In this document: in pieces, positions 16,530-24,110 of the stretch
Numbering within the stretch: position 1 is the first letter of the stretch
Layout of the letters: each line of letters opens with the position of its first letter
Source of the DNA: Alistipes sp. UBA934
GTDB taxonomy: Bacteria; Bacteroidota; Bacteroidia; Bacteroidales; Rikenellaceae
DNA: 64,000 bases
Assembly: GCA_002293535.1 (NCBI GenBank)
Contig: DBDK01000008.1
Span: 203,696-267,695, forward strand
Direction: 5' to 3'
Made by a program: the position numbers and the translations under genes
The notes under the pieces: generated by a model
What the model was told of the DNA's origin: nothing
Seen by the model: only the letters and a program-made list of their open reading frames with translations
Databases searched by the model: none

Positions 16530-17150
16530 TTATTTTTTACGACGCCTCTGTTGTCTGCTGTATTCGTCCTGAGCTCTTTTACGCCTCTCCTGAATCTCCA
16601 ACTCCGTCATCTCCGAAACACGTTTTTTCGCCTCCTCGGAGGACAGGCGCCGGCGCTCCTCTTCTGCCTGTCGTTCACCTGCCTTAGAGGCATCGGTCAA
16701 TCGTTTGAGATACGCCAATCTGTCATCGAGAAAACCTATGATCGACTGTACATTACCAGTCGAGAGATGCCTGAAACATCCCGAAATTTTTTCTTCTTCC
16801 TCGTTCAATCTTCTCGATATATCTTCAGAAGAGTTGTTCCTAAGGGTGTCTATCTCCTTTCGCACATCTGCCTTAAGAGTCTCTATTTTCATTAAATCCG
16901 AATAAAACAGATCCAATTGATACTCTATAAAGGCTCCGATCTTCAGGTTCGGAAGATTTTCAAACAGCTCTTTTCTTAGCGCCGGATAGAGATCAAAGAA
17001 TATTTCGAATTTCTCAACATAATTGACATACTCTTCGGCCTCGCGCTTCAGCCTCTTGCGCTCTTGTTCTGCCTGTGCCGGTTTGCGGGAAGCAGCCTGC
17101 ATCGCCTGAGCGATGGCTATGTATGATTGACAAAAACTCTTGACATCCAT
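16530..17150 (-). CDS. Coiled-coil protein of the type VII-like operon
   Basis: A 206-residue cytoplasmic protein with no membrane segment and no family I recognise. It is almost entirely helical: a Lys/Arg/Glu-rich coil (about 24-48), a more hydrophobic middle (about 48-95: FEIFFDLYPALRKEL, IEYQLDLFYSDLMK), an acidic coil (about 95-125) and a strongly basic end (RRKRAQDEY to RRRKK). It contains no tryptophan and is not a WXG protein. Its start overlaps the ATPase stop (ATG at 17148-17150), indicating translational coupling. A role as an ATPase partner, scaffold or substrate adaptor is inferred from this coupling alone. Confidence 0.7.
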   Translation of the reverse strand: MDVKSFCQSYIAIAQAMQAASRKPAQAEQERKRLKREAEEYVNYVEKFEIFFDLYPALRKELFENLPNLKIGAFIEYQLDLFYSDLMKIETLKADVRKEIDTLRNNSSEDISRRLNEEEEKISGCFRHLSTGNVQSIIGFLDDRLAYLKRLTDASKAGERQAEEERRRLSSEEAKKRVSEMTELEIQERRKRAQDEYSRQQRRRKK

Positions 17151-19891
17151 TACATTGCCGTTTTTTGTTCGTAAATAGAAAACACTTCCTTCAATATCTT
17201 CCCATCTTTTGTTTTAGCATTCCCCTCGAAACTATTGTAGAACACAAACGGGTCGGGATTATATGTTGCCGATTTCTCATCCGTCTGGATCAATCCGTGT
17301 CCTCTGCCCTTGGGCATCGAGCTCGATTCCGACAAAATACTTTCACCTCCGCCCTCCGAAAGGACGATCCTGTTTTCAAATTCCCCAAGAACCTGACGGT
17401 CGAAAATCTCTTCCAATCCCTTGAAGTTGTGTGAATAGACCATTATGTGGATGCCCAAATCGGGACCAGATCTAAGTATCTTAATCAATTTATCGGTTAT
17501 CGGCGACACAGAGTAGCCGCTTTTTTTCAGATCTTTGGCGTTCTGAACATACGAAAGTGATAAAACGATGCGTCCCCTGTCGGCGTTTCCTATTCCATTT
17601 CTGTCGTTTTCAATGCGAACATTCAACTCCTGCTCTATAGCATCTACCAAATCGCCGATCCTACTTTTTCCGTAATAATAGATATTGTCGCACGAGTCGC
17701 ATATTTGGGAATAATACCCGTAACGCGGATCGTCGGCGCTAAGAAAATCTACAATATGGAATTGACTGTTAGTCGGATTTTGCTTGGCCAGCTGGTAGTT
17801 GGCCAGCATAAGGGTGGACATCGCCGCCTCGATATCGCCGCCGACCATCAGCAGGTTGGAGCAGTGGTTGTTTCGGATCTTGAAATAGCTGTGTTCTCCT
17901 CTTATGAAAGAGGGTGCACCAACATATATTTTCGACATCGAAGGCGTTCTTGCTATGGTTTGCGGATCCAAAGACGCTATCGAAGCAAAATTTGTGTTCT
18001 CCGTAATTTCGCTGTTCGTGCTGCCATCGAACACATATCTGCGTTGAGAATAGCTCTCCAACTCGCCAAGCTTCGAATTACAGAAATTCACATAGTACGG
18101 CATTTTATCCGTAAAAGCACATTGGAATTTGATGTTTTCCCGAATATCGCCATTCTTATTGTTCAGGATCGCCTCCCCTTTCTTTGTCAGCTTGGCGGCC
18201 TCGTCATTGTGCCCTCCCAAAACCTTTATGCTGTCATAATCCCTGAGGTTGAATGCAATTCGCAGAGTTATAAGGTCGGTATTAAAGTCGAGATTACGAT
18301 AGCTTTGGGTCGAGAAGATAATATGTATGCCATATTTGCGACCCTCGCGGATAATCTTTTCGAGATGGAATCCCGCCTTTCGAGAAATCTTGTCCCCATT
18401 TTCCAACAAAACCTGAAACTCGTCGATTATGACAAGGATTCTTGGCAGAATCTCTCCCGATTGTTTCCGATACTCCTCTATTTTCTCAATCGCCAATCTC
18501 AACTCCTCTCCTGCATTTTTGAAGAGTTCGGCCCTTCGATACATCTCGTCTATCAGATGCTCCAGTGCACTCACGGTATATTCCCGCTGATTTGTTATGG
18601 ACACAAAAGTCGCGTGAGGCAAGGTTTCATAGGGCTTGAATCCGGTACCATTAGTACAGTCTATCAGATAAAAATTCAATTCACGCGGAGAATAGATGAT
18701 AGAGGCATTACAGATTATGTCGTGCAACAAGACGGTCTTTCCATAACCGGGTCTTCCGCCGATCATCGCAAAATAATCGGCAGTATCTCCTCCGAGTTCA
18801 AAATATACCGTATCGTCGATAGGCTTTTTACCGATCGGTATCTTAATGCCCTGACGGGAACTTGCCTGCCAATATTTCTGCGACTCGATCAAACTTTCGA
18901 TATACTCATCAAGCGAAATTATCGGCTGCTTCACATTCTCTGCTCTGCTATTGATCGCCTCGATAACCACGCCTATGTTTTCAGGCAGCTCAGTTTGGAA
19001 TTGTATACTGAAATTTTCGTTGAAGGCCTTATCAAAGATGGAGTTATCTATCTCATAGGAACCTTCGGAGGTGGGATAAATCACAGACGAGACATTCATA
19101 AACTCCGACGCGTCGAACCCGTATGGCCCTGCAACCGTATTGTCTATACTATAAAAAATATAGATCCCAGCCCTTGTGGCATTACGATTCTGGATCAGCT
19201 TATAAAAACGCTCCGTCAGATCTTTGGAAAAACCGTGTGGGAAGTTCGTGATGAATACAAAATGATACGGTACAGCCCCGACATCGGCCTTTTTGTTGTA
19301 CTCTTCAAGTGTAGGGTACTTTATCAGTTGGTTTTGATTCAGATCGATAACCGTCTGCTCCAACTCCTTGATAAGCTCTTCAAGCTTCGACTCATCATTG
19401 ACTATGGCATCGGCCACTATTTTGTCCGACAGTCGATTCATTATACTGAACTTGTTACCGTAAGAGTGAGTGTCCACAAAATGGAACCTGGACATACCGG
19501 CGGGGACGGACAACATAAGACGAAAGGCCAGTAACTGGAAAATATGTTGCAGCTCCTGTTCGTGATTTTTCCCCTGGTCGATAACAAAAGCCGTTGCGTT
19601 CGAATCAGTGTATGGGAGTATGGCAGGAATGTATCCTTCAGCAAAAAGGTCTCCCTTAGGGAGTAGATTTCCTACTCTAAGAGCATAAGGCAATGGATAA
19701 TCAGCATTGTCATAAAGCAACATTCTGTTGAAATCCTGAACGGCATTAGGTGAGAAGCCGTAGCTTTCAAACAGCTCGGCAACCTGCTGCTTCGATTGCC
19801 CGATCTGCTCCTCCGACGATTTTCGCGTCTTCTCAAAGCTCGAATCGATCCCGGACAGAGTTTTCGAATATATTTTCTCTAACCCATTCAT
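17150..19891 (-). CDS. FtsK/SpoIIIE-family (EssC-like) ATPase with three ATPase-like modules
   Basis: A 913-residue protein, the likely motor. Three RecA-like modules can be read: a degenerate one at about 90-275 without a P-loop, a canonical one at about 365-600, and a degenerate third at about 670-870 (LLMVGGDIEAAMS in place of a P-loop; RGRIVLSLSY as strand). The canonical module has Walker A GGRPGYGKT (378-386), Walker B ILVIIDEF (485-492) and sensor strand IIFSTQS (524-530). This series resembles EssC/EccC of type VII systems, but the N-terminal FHA domains and membrane helices are missing; residues 1-60 are only a charged helix. FHA functions are carried by separate genes. Membrane recruitment through a partner is therefore expected. 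A role in DNA pumping cannot be excluded, but the WXG neighbours argue for protein export. Confidence 0.87.
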   Translation of the reverse strand: MNGLEKIYSKTLSGIDSSFEKTRKSSEEQIGQSKQQVAELFESYGFSPNAVQDFNRMLLYDNADYPLPYALRVGNLLPKGDLFAEGYIPAILPYTDSNATAFVIDQGKNHEQELQHIFQLLAFRLMLSVPAGMSRFHFVDTHSYGNKFSIMNRLSDKIVADAIVNDESKLEELIKELEQTVIDLNQNQLIKYPTLEEYNKKADVGAVPYHFVFITNFPHGFSKDLTERFYKLIQNRNATRAGIYIFYSIDNTVAGPYGFDASEFMNVSSVIYPTSEGSYEIDNSIFDKAFNENFSIQFQTELPENIGVVIEAINSRAENVKQPIISLDEYIESLIESQKYWQASSRQGIKIPIGKKPIDDTVYFELGGDTADYFAMIGGRPGYGKTVLLHDIICNASIIYSPRELNFYLIDCTNGTGFKPYETLPHATFVSITNQREYTVSALEHLIDEMYRRAELFKNAGEELRLAIEKIEEYRKQSGEILPRILVIIDEFQVLLENGDKISRKAGFHLEKIIREGRKYGIHIIFSTQSYRNLDFNTDLITLRIAFNLRDYDSIKVLGGHNDEAAKLTKKGEAILNNKNGDIRENIKFQCAFTDKMPYYVNFCNSKLGELESYSQRRYVFDGSTNSEITENTNFASIASLDPQTIARTPSMSKIYVGAPSFIRGEHSYFKIRNNHCSNLLMVGGDIEAAMSTLMLANYQLAKQNPTNSQFHIVDFLSADDPRYGYYSQICDSCDNIYYYGKSRIGDLVDAIEQELNVRIENDRNGIGNADRGRIVLSLSYVQNAKDLKKSGYSVSPITDKLIKILRSGPDLGIHIMVYSHNFKGLEEIFDRQVLGEFENRIVLSEGGGESILSESSSMPKGRGHGLIQTDEKSATYNPDPFVFYNSFEGNAKTKDGKILKEVFSIYEQKTAM

Positions 19892-19914
19892 AATCGGTGG
19901 GCAAGGCGACCATT

Positions 19915-20550
19915 CTAAAGAGAGGTCTTGAATTTGAAAATAGTCTCTCCTAACTTGACAATGTCTCCATCGTGCAACTCCACTGTGTCTTCTTCTATGT
20001 CCTGATCGTTCACAAATGTTCCGTGGGCAGACAGTTCGTCTTTGATCTTATACTTGTCCGCGCGGAACAAGATGGTAGCGTGTTTCCCGGAAACGGTCTT
20101 ATCCTCTACCGTTATGTTGCTGTCTATGTCGCGCCCAACGACGTTTCGTCCTTCGTATATTTTATAGTCAATTCCCAACGGATCAAGGGAATAGGTAACC
20201 AGCCATCCCACCAACCTACGCCTGTTGCGATACTCTTTCTTCTCTTGTATCTGTCCGGCTTCGTTCTCTTCCTCAACGTCGTCTATAAACTGCGTACCCT
20301 TGGCGATATCATTTACGCTGCTTTTGCGCCTTTTTCCGGCAACAGGATTGTGCGAATCGAATATCTCGGTCTTAGTTCCCCTACCGGATCCGCCACCGGG
20401 AATAATTTGCGTCTCACCGCCATCAAAATTATCGGGAATAACAGCAGTGCTGGTTCCGGCAGCTACGCCTTTCCCTCCCTTACAAAAAGGACACTCCTTA
20501 AGATCGTCCTTATACCAGTGGCCATTGGGGCATTTTTTAAAACCATCCAT
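19915..20550 (-). CDS. Zinc-ribbon / FHA-domain protein, first gene of the operon
   Basis: A 211-residue cytoplasmic protein. A short zinc-binding motif starts it (C7-P-N-G-H11 to C20-P-F-C23). A disordered segment (about 30-100) carries four threonines in T-x-x-[I/F] settings: T36 (STAVI), T47 (ETQII), T61 (KTEIF) and T86 (GTQFI), the spacing FHA domains prefer after phosphorylation. The FHA domain is C-terminal (about 115-211: GRDIDSN, SGKHATI, SAHGTFVND). This is the plan of phospho-switch proteins such as GarA, in which a phosphorylated N-terminus binds the protein's own or a neighbour's FHA domain. It lies directly after the operon promoter and 23 bases before the ATPase gene, so it may replace the FHA domains that EssC carries. 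Confidence 0.85.
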   Translation of the reverse strand: MDGFKKCPNGHWYKDDLKECPFCKGGKGVAAGTSTAVIPDNFDGGETQIIPGGGSGRGTKTEIFDSHNPVAGKRRKSSVNDIAKGTQFIDDVEEENEAGQIQEKKEYRNRRRLVGWLVTYSLDPLGIDYKIYEGRNVVGRDIDSNITVEDKTVSGKHATILFRADKYKIKDELSAHGTFVNDQDIEEDTVELHDGDIVKLGETIFKFKTSL

Positions 20551-20587
20551 AATATAGACAGATTTTCACGTTTAAAGTATATGGCAA

Positions 20588-20618
20588 CAAATATAATTAT
20601 TTTTTATGATTATACAAA
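20588..20618 (-). promoter_or_regulatory. Consensus promoter of the type VII-like operon
   Basis: On the minus strand, TTTG (20618-20615) is followed after exactly 19 bases by TATATTTG (20595-20588), matching the Bacteroidota -33/-7 consensus. Transcription would begin near 20585, giving a leader of about 35 bases before the ATG at 20550. It is the only full-consensus promoter I found for the 13 genes down to 4705. The -33 element overlaps the T-tract after the tRNA-Lys terminator. Confidence 0.75.
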
Positions 20619-20659
20619 AAAGAAAAGTCCTTATTTATCGTGAGATAAATAAGGACTTT
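20612..20659 (-). terminator. Rho-independent terminator after tRNA-Lys
   Basis: A perfect 16-base-pair inverted repeat (20624-20639 with 20644-20659, GTGA loop) is followed on the minus strand by TCTTTTTTG. It lies two bases beyond the 3' end of tRNA-Lys and should isolate the type VII-like operon promoter from tRNA transcription. Confidence 0.78.
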
Positions 20660-20660
20660 C

Positions 20661-20735
20661 GTGCTCCCCCAGGGGCTCGAACCCTGGACCCCAACATTAA
20701 GAGTGTCGTGCTCTACCAACTGAGCTAGGGAAGCA
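20661..20735 (-). tRNA. tRNA-Lys (anticodon CTT)
   Basis: A 75-base cloverleaf on the minus strand. Acceptor stem TGCTTCC pairs with GGGAGCA, the D-arm is AGCTCAGTTGGTAGAGC, anticodon stem CGACA/TGTTG encloses loop CTCTTAA (anticodon CTT), and the T-loop is GGTTCGAGCCC. CCA is not encoded. The 3' end points toward the type VII-like operon. Confidence 0.95.
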
Positions 20736-20744
20736 ATGAGGCGA

Positions 20745-20752
20745 CAAAAGTA
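20745..20752 (-). promoter_or_regulatory. Putative -7 box (TACTTTTG) for tRNA-Lys
   Basis: It matches TAnnTTTG on the minus strand and ends 10 bases before the tRNA 5' end, a suitable distance. A -33 TTTG at standard spacing was not found. The rest of 20736-20836 shows no clear promoter for the plus-strand Clp gene. Confidence 0.5.
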
Positions 20753-20836
20753 CACAAAAAATCGAGAATCACAACTACCAAAGTATTATAAAATATCTTT
20801 ATGAGTTTTTGCGTTCTATAAGTAAAAACTTAGGGA

Positions 20837-23185
20837 ATGCAGCTCAACTCATCAAAACTCCTCGAAAATCTGATAGCAATTTCGGCATTTGATGCCGAGA
20901 AGCATCGCTATACAACCTATCTGATTGACCGTCTGTTTCTTATTCTGCTCGGCCAAGACAATTCTCACGCGATGAAGATGCTGCGCACGCGGCTCAAAGA
21001 GTGGGAGCTCTACCAGATAAAACTACGTATAGAACGCGAAATAAGAAAGGTCACCCAACCCCTTGTGGAGCAGGGTCGAGAGGCGTTTTATACCGAACTT
21101 CTCTCGAATCTGGCCGAAACGGCAGGTATCTGGGCAGGTGTGAATGCCGACGGAAATCCGACCGTAAAGGCCAACACGGGCCACCTGCTGATCCACATTC
21201 TGAACTCTGCGGACAGCATCGCCGGACGGATCCTTGGAATGTATCACATTGTGGCGGGCGACGTGGGTCGGGAACTGGCAAAACTACCCGCTGAAGAGAT
21301 GTATATCAGCGAAATACGAATAATAAGACGGGCTCAACCGAGGCCCGAAGACGACGATTGGGAACCCTCCGACGACGAGCCGCAAAGCTCACGAAACTCC
21401 AAACCGGACCGTCAAAAGGGGGGCTCCTCAATCGATAAATTCGGCGTCGATATGACGCGCGCAGCTGCTCAGGGTAAGCTCGACGCAGTGGTCGGTCGGA
21501 CGAAAGAGATCGAACGGATTATCCAAATCCTGGGCCGCCGCAAGAAGAACAATCCCGTACTGGTCGGTGAAGCCGGTGTGGGGAAAACCGCTATCGTAGA
21601 AGGACTTGCGATCAAAATTGCGAGCGGAGACGTTCCGGAATCGCTGGCGGGCAAGAGGCTTTTTATGCTCGACATCGCATCGCTGGTGGCCGGCACGAAG
21701 TTCCGCGGCGAGTTCGAGGAGAGGCTCAAAAACCTGATCGACGAACTTGTAAAGAGCAGGGACACGATTGTTTTCATAGACGAAATACATACCATTGTGG
21801 GGGCGGGTTCGTCGCAGGGTAGCCTCGACACGGCTAACATACTCAAGCCGGCCCTGGCACGCGGTGAGATTCAGTGCATTGGTGCCACCACCCTGGACGA
21901 ATATCGCGAAAACATCGAAAAGGATGCCGCACTCGAACGTCGTTTCCAAAAGATAATAATCGAGGCCACGAGTCGCGACGAAACGCTGGAAATTTTGCGC
22001 AAAATCAAAGGCCAATATGAAAAATATCACGGAGTTACATATACCGATGAGGCTCTCATTGCGTGTGTCGATCTGACGGGACGTTACATTACCGACCGAA
22101 ATTTCCCCGATAAGGCGATCGACGCGCTGGATGAGTGCGGGAGCAGTCGCAGTGGTGAAATTACCGCCGCACATATAGAAGAGGTAATCGGCACGATGAC
22201 CGGAATTCCGGTCGAGAAGGTTTCGCAGGACGAAAAGGGGCGCCTGTGTAAGCTGGCCGACCATCTCGGAGGTCTGGTAGTGGGACAACAGGAAGCTGTT
22301 GGTAAAGTCTCGCGCTCGCTTATCCGAAGCCGTTCGGGGCTCAAAGATCCGGGCAAGCCCATCGGGGTATTTATGTTCGTGGGGCCTACGGGAGTTGGTA
22401 AAACACTGTTGGCAAAAGAGTTGTCTAAATGGATGTTCGACCGTCCCGACGCACTGATCCGAATAGATATGAGCGAATACGCCGAGAAGCACAACGTGAG
22501 CCGACTGATCGGTTCTCCTCCAGGCTATGTCGGATACGGAGAAGGAGGCCAACTCACCGAAGCCGTGCGCCGCCAGCCCTATTCAGTGGTGCTGTTCGAC
22601 GAGGTCGAGAAGGCCCATCCCGACATTTTCAACGTGATGTTGCAGATGTTCGACGACGGACACCTCACCGACGGACTGGGTCGCAAGGTCGATTTCAGAA
22701 ATACCATCATAATAATGACTTCGAACGTCGGGTCGCGGGCGATCTCCACCAAAGCGCCGATGGTCGGCTACAATACTTCGTCTACCGTGGAGCGCGAAAC
22801 GGTCGGTCGCGAGGCCAAATACCGCAGCGCACTGGGTCAAAACTTCGCCCCGGAGTTTATCAACCGAATAGACGATATTGTGGTGTTCAACGTTTTGGGA
22901 GACGAAGATGTGGTGCAGGTGGTGGATCTCGAACTGACTCAATTGATCGTGCGTGCCGAGGCTCTCGGTTATACGTTAGAGGTTTTGGAAGAGGCTCGTT
23001 CTGAGCTCGCACAGAGAGGTTACGACCCTGAATATGGTGTGAGGTCACTCAAGCGCGTGATCCTCGACTGCATCGAAGAGCCTATGGCTGAGATGATCGT
23101 GGATGGCAGTGTGCACGCTGGCCAAAAATTGGTCGTAAAGTGCAAGGATGGTGATTTCAAATTACAGGTCACGAGTCAAGAATAA
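20837..23185 (+). CDS. Clp/Hsp100 AAA+ ATPase (ClpA/ClpC-type)
   Basis: A 782-residue double-AAA+ unfoldase. The first 200 residues include a divergent helical N-domain and an acidic/polar linker (EDDDWEPSDDEPQSS) rather than a textbook Clp_N repeat. D1 (about 205-430) has Walker A GEAGVGKT and Walker B VFIDEIH. The middle domain is very short, so it is not ClpB. D2 (about 480-780) has Walker A GPTGVGKT, Walker B VLFDEVE and the pore loop GYVGYGEGG. A VGY triplet after TSNVGSRA is at the site where ClpP-binding IGF/IGL loops occur, so it may feed ClpP. It diverges from the type VII-like operon across tRNA-Lys, and G+C is about 60% in sampled rows. A link to that system is possible, by analogy with ClpV, but not shown. 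Confidence 0.88.
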   Translation: MQLNSSKLLENLIAISAFDAEKHRYTTYLIDRLFLILLGQDNSHAMKMLRTRLKEWELYQIKLRIEREIRKVTQPLVEQGREAFYTELLSNLAETAGIWAGVNADGNPTVKANTGHLLIHILNSADSIAGRILGMYHIVAGDVGRELAKLPAEEMYISEIRIIRRAQPRPEDDDWEPSDDEPQSSRNSKPDRQKGGSSIDKFGVDMTRAAAQGKLDAVVGRTKEIERIIQILGRRKKNNPVLVGEAGVGKTAIVEGLAIKIASGDVPESLAGKRLFMLDIASLVAGTKFRGEFEERLKNLIDELVKSRDTIVFIDEIHTIVGAGSSQGSLDTANILKPALARGEIQCIGATTLDEYRENIEKDAALERRFQKIIIEATSRDETLEILRKIKGQYEKYHGVTYTDEALIACVDLTGRYITDRNFPDKAIDALDECGSSRSGEITAAHIEEVIGTMTGIPVEKVSQDEKGRLCKLADHLGGLVVGQQEAVGKVSRSLIRSRSGLKDPGKPIGVFMFVGPTGVGKTLLAKELSKWMFDRPDALIRIDMSEYAEKHNVSRLIGSPPGYVGYGEGGQLTEAVRRQPYSVVLFDEVEKAHPDIFNVMLQMFDDGHLTDGLGRKVDFRNTIIIMTSNVGSRAISTKAPMVGYNTSSTVERETVGREAKYRSALGQNFAPEFINRIDDIVVFNVLGDEDVVQVVDLELTQLIVRAEALGYTLEVLEEARSELAQRGYDPEYGVRSLKRVILDCIEEPMAEMIVDGSVHAGQKLVVKCKDGDFKLQVTSQE

Positions 23186-23189
23186 TTCG

Positions 23190-23197
23190 TAACTTTG
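23190..23197 (+). promoter_or_regulatory. Putative -7 box (TAACTTTG) for the LRR lipoprotein
   Basis: It matches TAnnTTTG 26 bases before the ATG at 23224. No good -33 TTTG lies at 19-21 bases upstream. Confidence 0.42.
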
Positions 23198-23223
23198 GGG
23201 CGATAAATAATCACTGGCTCCAA

Positions 23224-24099
23224 ATGAAAAAAATCATCTACCTGCTGGCCGTTGCGACCATCGCAGTGGCCGGCTGCAAAAAAGACCCGAAAGAACCCGT
23301 CGTCGAGCCCGAAACGGACGTTCTACAAATGATTCCCGATCCTGCTTTCAGGGCGTACTGCAACGAACAAATGGGCACCTGGGACACGAACAAGAACGGT
23401 AAACTCTCACCCGAAGAATCTGCACAGGTAACCGAGATCAGGGTGCGCTCTTTGTCTGTCAAAATCGTCTCCTTGGAGGGTATCCAACACTTCCCAAACC
23501 TGAGGTTTTTGGAGTGCCACAGCAGTGAACTCACCTCGATCGACGTTTCGAAAAATACCGCACTCACCACTTTGATTTGTTATAACGGTAAGCTCACCGA
23601 ACTAAATGTGTCGAATAACGTTGCGCTGGAGGGATTGGGCTGCGGAAACAACCCGATTACTTCGCTCGACATTTCGAGGAACACCTCTCTCACCTGGTTA
23701 CGCTGCTATGAGAATCTGCTCACGGAGCTCGACGTGTCAAAAAATACGGCACTCACTCAATTGACTTGCTATGGTAATCAGCTTACGGAACTTGACGTAT
23801 CGGAAAATACGGTGTTGGAATTTTTGGTATGCTATGATAATTTGATTACCTCGATCGACCTTTCGAAAAATGCCGCACTGGGATATTTGACCTGCTACAG
23901 CAACCAGCTCACCTCATTGGATATCTCCGGTAACACTGCCCTTGTCAGCCTCACCTGCTGGGGCAATCCCGGCGACGGGGTTTCTAAGTTTCCTGTTACG
24001 GCTTGGTTCGACAATACCGAAATCCCCTCCGACTTCTCCTCATCAAGCTGGGAGTCCGACGGCAAAAACATAACTCCCGACTATCGACGGGCTAACTAA
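23224..24099 (+). CDS. LRR lipoprotein with EF-hand-like loop
   Basis: A 291-residue lipoprotein (signal to about 17, lipobox VAGC). A conserved leader DPAFRAYCNEQ precedes an EF-hand-like loop (DTNKNGKLSPEE, about 58-69). About eight leucine-rich units follow, of the form LTELDVSKNTALTQLTCYGN. The ending (VTAWFDNTEIPSDF to YRR) is shared with the lipoprotein at 30134-30739. It probably acts as a surface or periplasmic adhesive or binding protein. It is a paralogue of the genes at 2482 and 30134. The function is unknown. Confidence 0.78.
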   Translation: MKKIIYLLAVATIAVAGCKKDPKEPVVEPETDVLQMIPDPAFRAYCNEQMGTWDTNKNGKLSPEESAQVTEIRVRSLSVKIVSLEGIQHFPNLRFLECHSSELTSIDVSKNTALTTLICYNGKLTELNVSNNVALEGLGCGNNPITSLDISRNTSLTWLRCYENLLTELDVSKNTALTQLTCYGNQLTELDVSENTVLEFLVCYDNLITSIDLSKNAALGYLTCYSNQLTSLDISGNTALVSLTCWGNPGDGVSKFPVTAWFDNTEIPSDFSSSSWESDGKNITPDYRRAN

Positions 24100-24110
24100 T
24101 TTTTCAGGCT

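Noticed and set aside
17705..19534. Long open frame antisense to the FtsK-like ATPase (about 609 codons, plus strand)
   Set aside because: Its protein shows no domain, is rich in Arg/His/Ile as expected from reverse reading of an A/T-biased gene, and it lies wholly inside a gene with clear ATPase motifs.
4705..20550. Type VI secretion cluster
   Set aside because: Kinase, PP2C, FHA, Clp ATPase and lipase effectors occur in type VI loci, but there is no TssB/TssC sheath, Hcp, VgrG, TssM or baseplate protein here; WXG-like proteins and an FtsK-type ATPase point to type VII instead.
20600..20760. Possible integrative-element attachment site at tRNA-Lys
   Set aside because: The tRNA 3' end faces the A/T-richer operon, but I saw no second copy of the T-arm/acceptor sequence near 2-5 kb or elsewhere, and no integrase, relaxase or transposase is encoded in the window. 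The inverted repeat beside it is better read as a terminator.
21428..22552. Long antisense open frame inside the Clp ATPase gene (about 374 codons, minus strand)
   Set aside because: No recognisable domain, entirely opposite a strongly conserved gene with high G+C, where long antisense frames arise by chance.
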